Shown in pieces: positions 1 to 5,765 of a stretch of 5,765 nucleotides of DNA (position 1 is the stretch's first letter; each line of letters starts with the position of its first letter). The DNA lies in contig PMZX01000292.1 in NCBI GenBank assembly GCA_003170035.1, positions 1 through 5,765 on the forward strand, read 5' to 3'. Made by a program: the position numbers and the translations under genes. The notes below the pieces were generated by a model. It did not search any database. It saw only the letters and a program-made list of their open reading frames with translations, and was not told where the DNA came from. Source of the DNA: Myxococcales bacterium (GTDB lineage Bacteria > Myxococcota_A > Polyangia > Fen-1088).

Positions 1-3000
1 AGATCCCACTGCCAGCCAGAGCGGACTTGCATCGGCTCGAAGCCGGCGCCGCACGGGTCGCGCAGGTGGATGAACTCGGCGCGATGCTTGGCGCTGACTA
101 TCAGTTGCACCTCGATCTCGTCGCCCACGCGGATCGGCGTGCCGTCACTCAGGAGACGCAGCACGACCTCGCTGGCCTTGCTGTCGCGGATGAAGGTGCG
201 GCGGCTGACCGTGAAGAAGTCGCCCTGGCCCGCGCTGGGAAGCCGGTCAGTGGCGAAGTGCCAGGTGGCCGAGGCGAATGCCAGTCCGGGCGAATCCTTG
301 GCGATGTCGACCGAAGCGGCCGCGGGATTGGCGTCGACGCGCGCGCCGGGCACGACCAGCCGGCCCTTGCCGCCGGCATACACCGCGGGATCGAAATCGA
401 AGGTCGCGCCTGTGCCGGCGGCCTTGACCGTGATGCTCTCGGCTAGGCCGAGGGTGCCTTGCTTGCCCATGAAATACACCAGCGCATCGATGGCCTCCGC
501 CGTGGCGCGGGTGCTCTTCCACTGCGACAGCCTCTTGTCCAGCAACAGCCACTGCATCAGGCCGTCCGCGAGCTCGGCCAGCCGACCGCCGGCTTTGCCG
601 CGCAGGCTGTCCGGTTCCAGCTCGGCCAGCACGCGCAGGGCAAAGGCCTGCGCCTCGGTGCGGTCGTCATGCCACAACCACGGCTGCGCGGCCTCGGGCA
701 GCACCGTGCCCAGTTCAGCCGTGGTCCGGGCGCCGTCCATCACGCCGGCCCAAATGCGTCGCGCCTCCACGTCCCGGCCCATGCGCTTGAGCGTGAGCGC
801 CAGGTAGCCCTTGAGGAGCGGCGAGAGCTTCCTCGAATGGGCCAGCGACACTTCGAGGATGTGGCGCCGCTCTTCCTCGGTCAGGCCGTCACGCGTTCCC
901 TTGGTCTCGTGGAAACTGGTGGCCGCGTAGTTGAGAAAGGTCAGCCACTCCCAGCAGCACTTCTCGCGCCCGGGCTTGCCCGCGTACTGCGTGCGGTAAT
1001 GCGCGGCCAGGTAACGCCAGGCCCGATCCAGCATGTCGAGTGGCACGGCGGCCTTCGCCTCCACTGCGCGCGCAAAACCGTTCACCAGGTACAGCGTGAT
1101 GTACGGCGATGCCGGCCCGCCCGAGAACCAGGGGAAGGCGCCATTGTCCAGTTGCGCCTTGGCCAGCTTGCCCAGCGCTGCCTCGCGCTCTGCAGTCGCG
1201 TTGGCCGGATCCAGGATGTTGGCCACCACGGCGTCGGATTGCGCCGGGCCACCCTGCGCCGCCTGCAGCCAGGGCGATTCCTCCAGTCCAAGCCGGCGGT
1301 TGGGATCCTGCGCGTCGAAAGGCTGCAAGGGCGTCTTGCGCGCAGCCATCGACTTTGCCAAATCCTCCAGGCCAGGGGTGTCGCGCAGCAGGGACGAGAC
1401 AATGGCCGTGGACACGAAGCGATTCAGAACCTGCTCGCTGCACTCGTACGGGTAGGTCACCAGATACGGCAAGGCAGCCAGCGCCGACTGAAGCAACTGG
1501 GCGTCCACCGTGACCACGAGCTGGTCGGTCTTGCGCGCGGGATCCGGCTTGCCCAGATCGGCAAAGGCCAGCGAGACCGAGGCGGCATCGCGCAGCACCG
1601 AGAAGCGCGACTGGAACAGGTGCAGACGGCCGGGCAGCACCGGCAGCGGCCGCTGCTCAGCATCGGCCAGGCCGGCGGTCCGCGCAGTGACCTTGACGGC
1701 AGCGCTGCGCACCCCGTTCGGGGCTGCGAGCGGAAAAGTCACGCTGGTGTTCGCGCCCACAGCAACGGTGAAGCGCCGGCGCAACTCGGCCGGCTTGATG
1801 CCAAAGGCCGGCGTCAGGTCGGCGTTCGTGTCAGGGTCGAACAGAGCCAGCTCTACGTCGCCCGAGAGCGGCTTATCGGTCGAATTGCTGACCACCGCGG
1901 TCAGCGCGGCGCGATCGCCCTCGCGCAGGAAGCGCGGAAGATACGGCCGCACAACCAGATCGCGCGCCGAGCGCACCTCGTGGCTGGCCTGGCCGCTCTC
2001 CAGCGCCTTGCCCACGGCCTGCACCCACACGCGCCAGCTGGTCACCGAATCGGGCACCGTGAACTCGATACTGACGCTGCCGTCAGCGCCGGTCAGCAGC
2101 GCGGGCATCCAGAAGGCGGTCTCGGCGAAGTTGCGGCGGGGCGAGATAGGGAGCTGTTGCGGCGCGAATTGCGGAGCGCCCGCTCTCCGGGGGCTACCGA
2201 GCTCTACCAAGTCGAGGGCCTTGTCGCTCTCCCCCTTGTGCCCGAATGCAAGGCCGCCGATGCCGGAGGCCAGGCCGTAGAGTCCCTCTTGACGGCCCAT
2301 GCCGCCCCCGTAGCCCATCACGCCCACTGCACGGCCGACCATCCTCTTCGACCGCCTGCCCTCAAGAGTCCATGAACCGAAGCGAATCGAGTCGCCCGAG
2401 AATTCCGGAACCTTGCCGCCCGCATCCTCTCTTCTCCGGCCGGAGTACCACTGCGGCCGGGAAACCCCGTCGCGTCCCCTCTGAAACCCGGCCATCATGA
2501 ATTGCTCCACGTCCGTGTAGTCCGGCCAGATGCCCAGCACCTGGGGCAGTTCGTGCGGCGCGAACGCGTCTAGGCTCAGGTCGTACATCAAGGCCAGCAC
2601 CTCGGCCGCGCCGGCCTCGACCTTGCGCCCGCCTGCTGTGCTGACCGTGACCCGCCAAATCTCACGGCTGCCGGGCCGGATGAGATCGCGGAAGGTCTCG
2701 AACCCCACCTTCAATTCCTTGTTGTCCCACGGGACGACCAGACGTTCATGCTGGGTCATCACCTGGTGGTCGCGCACTGCTATCAGGCGCAGGGCCAGCC
2801 CGCCCCGGTCGGCCTCACCCATGGGTAGCTCCACCACCGAACCATCGCGCCCGACGGTCAGGCGCTGGCGCGACCGGATCTCGCTGCCGCGGAACACGTC
2901 CAGGTACATCGTTTGCCCGGCAAAGCCCGAATGCACCAGCACCCGAGCGGTGACACCGACCGGCACGGTCCGTTGCTCGACCGCCAGCATGGCCGGCACC

Positions 3001-5765
3001 GCCAGGAACGCCGTCGCGCCGGTGACCACCAACACCTTGTCGGCCCTGGCGATGGCTCCGCCCGGATCTTTGGTCTCATAGTGCAACCGGTACGCACCAG
3101 GCGCTAGCGCGGGCGTGCGCACGAGGGCGCGCCCGTTCTCGTCGTGCTGCACATCCGCCGCCGCAATCTCTGCGCCATCGGGCCAGGCAGCCATGACTTC
3201 GTCGGCGGTGAACTTGGTTTCCCAGCGCGCACGCATCTGGTCACCTGGCAGCGAGCCGGTAAAGGGCCGCGGGCGGGGCCGGCCATATTCATCGTTGCTG
3301 GACGGAGGCAGGTCGGCCGGCGCCGACGCCGAGCTCGGCTGCACCAGTTTCGCCAGCCGGTAGCGCCCTGTCCCCTTGCGCCCCTTGCCCTCGAGATCGA
3401 GGCGCAGGACGGTCAACGTTGCGCTCCCGTGCCCCTCAGGACCCGCCAGCACGAATCCCCGGTCGCTCTCGATGCGCGGCTGGAGGGTCACCCGCCCCAG
3501 CACGAAAGTCCGATTGGCCGAGGCGGTCTCGCCGCCTTCGTCGGTCACGTCCACCTTCAGGACGAACGATACCGGGGTCTCGTCCTCTTCGTCGCCAGCC
3601 TTGGGCACGAAGCGCACCCGGAACCTTCCCTTGTCATCGAGCGAGGCCGTGCCGACCGCCACCACCTCGGCATGGAATGTGGCCCTCGCGCGCCGAGCCC
3701 CGCTGTTCTCGACCCGGTACCGGACCTGGCCGCGCGTGACAGGAAGTCCGAAAAGGTAGCGCGCCTCACCCTCCACGGTGACCGGGTGGCCCAGGCACGG
3801 TTCCTCGGACGGCGGCTTCAGGGTGACCTCGTAAGTGGGCCGCTTGTACTCCTCGACAAGCAGGGGCGCGCCGCTACGGCCGGTCTGGACCGACCATACA
3901 CCCAGCAGTCGCCCAGCCGGGATGGTGAACGAGCCAGCGGCAGTGCCAAATCGGTTGGTGACGAGCTCCGTGGTGGCAACCTCCTGGTGATTGCCGTCCA
4001 CCAGCCTCGCCTCGATCCGGGAGCCAACCGCCGGTACCGGATTTCGCCCCATGTTCTTCCGGTAGGCGAGGACCTTGAAGTGCACCGTCTGTCCGGGCCG
4101 GTACACGCTGCGATCCGTGAACACCAGGTGGTCGTCCTGCGCAGCGCTCTCTCCCGCCCTGAAGAAGTACGCGGAGTGAAAGGCCAGGTGCTGTCCTCTC
4201 TGAGCCACGAGCAGATGCGCAGCCGACTTTGGGACGTGGAACTGGGCACGGCCCTCCGGGTTGGTCCGCGCCGAGGCCACCTGCTCACGAGGCTTTTTCC
4301 ACTCCTCGCGGTAGAGACGCACATCCACACCTGCGGCGGGCTGCCCGGAGTCGCCCTCGAAGACCTGCGCCTCCAACTCCCCAGACAGGAAGTTCTTCCG
4401 CGCCTGCATGACCAATTCGCTGCACACGAAAGACAGCCCCATCAGGCGACCTTGTTCGCTGAAGTCCGCGCGCTGTGAGGCGACGATCAGATAGGAGCCG
4501 GGATTGCTAATCTCGGCCTTGACCAAGGTCTTGTGCGTGCGCAGGTCGGACGCGGGCGGCAATGCCACCGACCAGCTTGCCTCTGCGGTATGCGACGCCA
4601 CGTAGACCGCCAGGTCCTGGATCGCGTCGCGATCGCCGATGAACGCGAGCGGCTCGACCCTGAACGCCCGGAAATAGAGCCGCGGCAGGTTGCGGTAGGT
4701 GACCTCGATCGACCGCCGGCCCGGCCCGTCCGTGGCCATCGCCATGATTCCGAAATGGGGCGCATCGATCTCGCGCAGCAGGGCGCGGCAGCGCTTGCCG
4801 CCGGGCGAATCCGAGAACGCGCCCTGGCACTCGTCGGCGAGTGCCCTGGCGCGCACAATGTCTGTGGTCCTTCCCTCGGCCGTGCCTTCGTACTCCCCCA
4901 GAGACCAGCCCCTGACCAGCTCTGCCTGCAGCGACTTGCCCATCGCCCACCAGGCCGTACGCCGGATGGCCGGCTCGGCCAGGCGCTTTTCCAGATGGCC
5001 CAGAATCTTGGTGTGCGCCGCTCGGCTCGTGACCAGTTCATCGAATCGGCGTACCCGCTCCAGCGCCGCCTCCAGCGCGGCCTCGGTGCGTCCCTGACCG
5101 CGGTGCCACGACTCCAGGTCGTCGAGCACGGCCGCAATGCGCACCATCGGGTGAACCGCGGGATCGTCGAGACGGACGGATGCGCGCTCGCTGGCCCGGC
5201 CGATGTCCAGCAGGGCGTCCAGATCCAGATCCGGTGTCTCCGCCTCGTGCTCGGGCCGCCAGCCCGGGGTGTAGGCGAGCAACTCGACCGCAAGGTACGA
5301 CACGGCGTCGCGCGCGGTGCTGCGGATTCCCTTGGGATAGTCGTTGGGGATGATGACCGCCGAGAGCGCGTTGATCTCCTGGGCGCCGAGTGCTTGGCGC
5401 CGCGCCCACACCTCCGCGTAGGCGCGTGTGGCAGCCGCGATGATCTCGTCGCTGCTGGCTGCCTTGAGGTCCAGCACCTGCGCAGCCGCGGCTATGCGCT
5501 CGCGCTTTCTCAGTTCCCACGCGTGCTCGGACTGGTACGCAAACAGGCCGTGCGCATACCCCAGCCGGATCACCGCGAGAGGCAACAGCCGCTTGGGCGG
5601 AGGCAGTGCCCCGACCTTTTTCAGCCTGGTCTCGGCACCCTCCCCCACGCCACGCAACTCCAGCTCGCGCACCAGGGCCCGCGCCCACAGGTCCTCGTCC
5701 CCGGCAGCCCGCGCCGCCTCCGCCACTCGCCCCGCCTCGTCGGCCGCTGCCGCGAGCTTCTCTGC
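1..5765 (-). CDS. Alpha-2-macroglobulin family protein, long form with helical N-terminus; partial at both ends
   Basis: One open frame covers the window (1,921 complete codons, no stop), so the gene starts to the right of 5765 and ends to the left of position 1. Family assignment rests on landmarks in the correct order: TDRSVYRPGQTVHFK (residues 550-564, MG2-type domain), VEEYKRPTYEV (637-647, start of the next macroglobulin domain), IRPGS and ALMYDLSLDAF (1029-1068, bait-region domain), NFAETAFWMP and PDSVTSWRVW (1212-1247, A2M domain), YPYECSEQ (1438-1445, thioester), LEESPW (1494-1499) and GAFPWFSGG (1542-1550, thioester domain), and HLRDPCGAGFEP near the C-terminal end. Family members are secreted or envelope-anchored protease traps; the signal peptide or lipobox that would fix location is outside the window. 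The length already seen exceeds the E. coli YfhM/ECAM type (about 1,650 aa) and fits the ~1,900-2,050 aa long form. No frameshift or internal stop was found. The exact partner protease and any operon partner, such as the penicillin-binding protein PbpC seen beside yfhM, cannot be judged here. Confidence 0.96.
3..455 (-). other. C-terminal beta domain of the A2M protein, cut by the window edge (residues 1771-1921)
   Basis: After the last toroid helix the sequence becomes beta-rich again: ITVKAAGTGATFDFDP, LAFASATWHFATDRLPSA (a 'W.f.td.lpsa' pattern), FFTVSRRTFIRDSKAS, and GDEIEVQLIVSAKHRAEFIH. The last visible part, HLRDPCGAGFEPMQ, corresponds to the family's usual V-x-L-x-D-x-x-P-A-G-F-E-P region, here with PCG replacing the more usual residues before AGFEP. 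This is the receptor-binding-like domain position of A2M proteins. Homologues continue for some 60-90 residues past this point, so the end of the gene should lie a few hundred bases to the left of the window. Confidence 0.8.
456..1478 (-). other. Thioester domain of the A2M protein (residues 1430-1770)
   Basis: The region reads as an alpha/alpha-toroid of helical hairpins like the thioester domain of A2M and complement proteins. It carries YPYECSEQVLNRF near its start, LEESPW at 1494-1499, the hairpin motif LDNGAFPWFSGGPASPYITLY at 1539-1559, and WKSTRATAEAIDALVYF close to its end. All four match what I recall from long bacterial A2M proteins, in the right order and at the expected spacing. 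A pair of adjacent cysteines, C1603-C1604 in the context EKCCWEW, is an unusual addition. Length (about 340 residues) is near that expected for the domain. Confidence 0.88.
1431..1442 (-). other. Thioester motif Cys-Ser-Glu-Gln (C1442 to Q1445)
   Basis: Codons tgc-agc-gag-cag encode CSEQ in the context YPYECSEQVLNRF. In A2M and complement C3 the Cys thiol and Gln side chain of a CxEQ motif form an internal thioester that is attacked when the trap closes. Both bond-forming residues are present, so the site looks intact. The E. coli protein has CLEQ and animal proteins CGEQ; Ser in the variable position is a conservative variant. Formation of the bond cannot be seen from sequence. Confidence 0.85.
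1479..2132 (-). other. A2M domain and following beta-rich region (residues 1212-1429)
   Basis: The segment opens with NFAETAFWMPALLTGADG (1212-1229) and continues to PDSVTSWRVW (1238-1247), the most conserved signature of the alpha-2-macroglobulin family (Pfam PF00207 style). It is followed by VVRPYLPRFLREGD (1271-1284) and VSNSTDKPLSGDVELALF, a typical beta-sandwich continuation. The later part (to about 1429) is beta-rich and leads into the thioester domain through LQSALAALPYLVT. In the family this part links the ring of MG domains to the thioester domain and moves when the bait is cut. Confidence 0.88.
2133..2480 (-). other. Candidate bait/linker segment of the A2M protein (residues 1096-1211)
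   Basis: Between the bait-region domain (ending after the YDLSLDAFAPH motif and an aromatic stretch) and the A2M domain (starting NFAETAFW at 1212) lies a stretch of about 116 residues of different character. It contains basic clusters GRRRED (1109-1114), EGRRSKRMVGR (1135-1145), SPRRAG (1191-1196) and SPRRN (1208-1212), and a Gly-rich core at 1148-1178 that includes GYGGGMGR (1151-1158). It lacks the alternating hydrophobic pattern of the flanking domains and is probably flexible. In the A2M family the protease-sensitive bait lies near this place, and length and sequence vary greatly there. That this is the bait is inferred from position and composition. The basic clusters would suit trypsin-like proteases. 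Confidence 0.6.
2481..4751 (-). other. Macroglobulin (MG) beta-domain array of the A2M protein (residues 339-1095)
   Basis: This is a series of beta-sandwich domains. Residues 339-450 form an MG1-like unit with the motif VTYRNLPRLYFRAF (355-368). Residues 463-540 look like a small beta domain with the repeat-type features VFEGDSGQPAAGVDVRLY and TNPEGRAQF. Residues 545-635 are the MG2-type domain (Pfam PF01835 style) opening with TDRSVYRPGQ. Residues 637-757 start with VEEYKRPTYEV and end with VDVTDEGGET, a typical MG3 pattern. Residues 758-917 are a further unit ending APGAYRLHYETKDPGG. Residues 918-1095 hold an MG5-like unit and the bait-region domain (PF07703 style), marked by IRPGS (1029-1033) and ALMYDLSLDAFAPH (1058-1071). 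In A2M proteins this array builds the ring that the protease enters. Domain borders are by eye and may be off by 10-20 residues. Confidence 0.8.
4752..5765 (-). other. N-terminal alpha-helical region of the A2M protein (residues 1-338)
   Basis: This part is rich in Ala, Leu, Arg and Glu and reads as a chain of amphipathic helices, roughly at residues 1-50, 56-100, 103-127, 147-164, 203-220, 226-262, 268-286 and 302-316. It contains few beta-type or Gly-rich stretches, in clear contrast to what follows. It ends with two cysteines spaced 13 apart (C313 and C326) in the pattern C..aF.dSpGg..C..L..eI, which resembles the end of a TPR-like repeat and which I recall as a recurring feature of the long A2M form. 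Short E. coli-type A2M proteins lack a comparable helical block. Its function is unknown; a scaffold or protein-contact role is inference. The first in-frame Met is only at residue 207, well inside the helical block, so translation must begin outside the window. Confidence 0.75.

Noticed and set aside
247..552. Possible frameshift or early end of the A2M gene near its C-terminal part, suggested by a minus-strand stop near 247.
   Set aside because: Re-reading this stretch shows the stop is in a neighbouring frame. The A2M frame continues through KDSPGLAFASATWHFATD to the window edge with family-like sequence.
889..1443. A 184-codon minus-strand frame over the thioester domain.
   Set aside because: It overlaps the most strongly conserved part of the A2M gene in another frame; the A2M frame explains the sequence with several family motifs while this one has none.
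2234..2324. Gly-rich coding stretch (residues 1148-1178) as a possible DNA tandem repeat.
   Set aside because: The codons vary and no repeated DNA unit is visible; it is a protein-level composition bias only.
459..2375. A 638-codon open frame on the plus strand.
   Set aside because: Its codons lie exactly opposite those of the A2M gene. In that register a stop arises only opposite sense TTA, CTA or TCA, which this GC-rich gene seldom uses; the frame ends at 2375 exactly opposite the Ser codon tca of residue 1131. The product is Arg/Gln/His-rich and shows no domain.
3144..4478. A 444-codon open frame on the plus strand.
   Set aside because: This is the same codon-aligned antisense artefact; it ends opposite the tca Ser codon of residue 430. 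No recognisable motif is present.
4487..5293. A 268-codon minus-strand frame with an ATG start.
   Set aside because: It is shifted relative to the A2M frame and its translation is dominated by Arg, Ser, Pro and Trp, the usual sign of a GC-rich out-of-frame shadow. The other frame here gives the conserved family sequence.
5038..5688. A 216-codon minus-strand frame with an ATG start.
   Set aside because: It is out of frame with the A2M gene and its translation is mainly Gly, Ala and Arg without domain features.
1..5765. RNA genes, CRISPR arrays, insertion sequences, promoters or terminators.
   Set aside because: None was seen on either strand; the whole window is occupied by coding sequence and no spaced direct repeats, terminal inverted repeats or hairpin-plus-T-run terminators stood out by eye.

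Overview
The window is an internal slice of one very large protein-coding gene read on the minus strand. A single frame, with its first complete codon at 5765-5763 and its last at 5-3, runs through all 1,921 codons without a stop. Neither start nor stop codon lies inside the window. The translation is recognisable along its whole length as a bacterial alpha-2-macroglobulin (A2M) family protein. It is the long form with an extended helical N-terminal part, often annotated as 'large extracellular alpha-helical protein' or 'MG2 domain-containing protein'. Residue numbers used here count from 5765, so residue n occupies 5768-3n down to 5766-3n.

Layout from N- to C-terminus, i.e. from the right end of the window to the left: an alpha-helical region (residues 1-338, 4752-5765); a run of beta-rich macroglobulin domains, including an MG2-type domain opening with TDRSVYRPGQ (339-1095, 2481-4751); a low-complexity, Gly/Arg-rich linker where a protease bait segment would be expected (1096-1211, 2133-2480); the conserved A2M domain and a following beta-rich part (1212-1429, 1479-2132); a thioester domain with the motif CSEQ (1430-1770, 456-1478); and the start of the C-terminal domain (1771-1921, 3-455). 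By comparison with the family as I remember it, roughly 50-100 residues including any signal peptide are missing at the N-terminus, and a similar short tail is missing at the C-terminus.

The probable role is that of an envelope or periplasmic protease trap. A foreign protease cuts the bait, the protein changes shape, and the exposed thioester links covalently to the attacker. This is known for E. coli ECAM/YfhM and is only inferred here. The DNA is strongly GC-rich and codon usage favours G/C at third positions. The architecture resembles the long A2M proteins I associate with Bacteroidota, but the base composition points to another high-GC Gram-negative lineage such as Myxococcota or Pseudomonadota; the sequence does not settle which.

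No other gene, RNA, mobile element, repeat array, promoter or terminator is supported. Long open frames on the plus strand and in the other minus frames are explained by GC-rich codon use in the real gene. I found no sign of a new multi-gene system; the points of interest are inside the protein.
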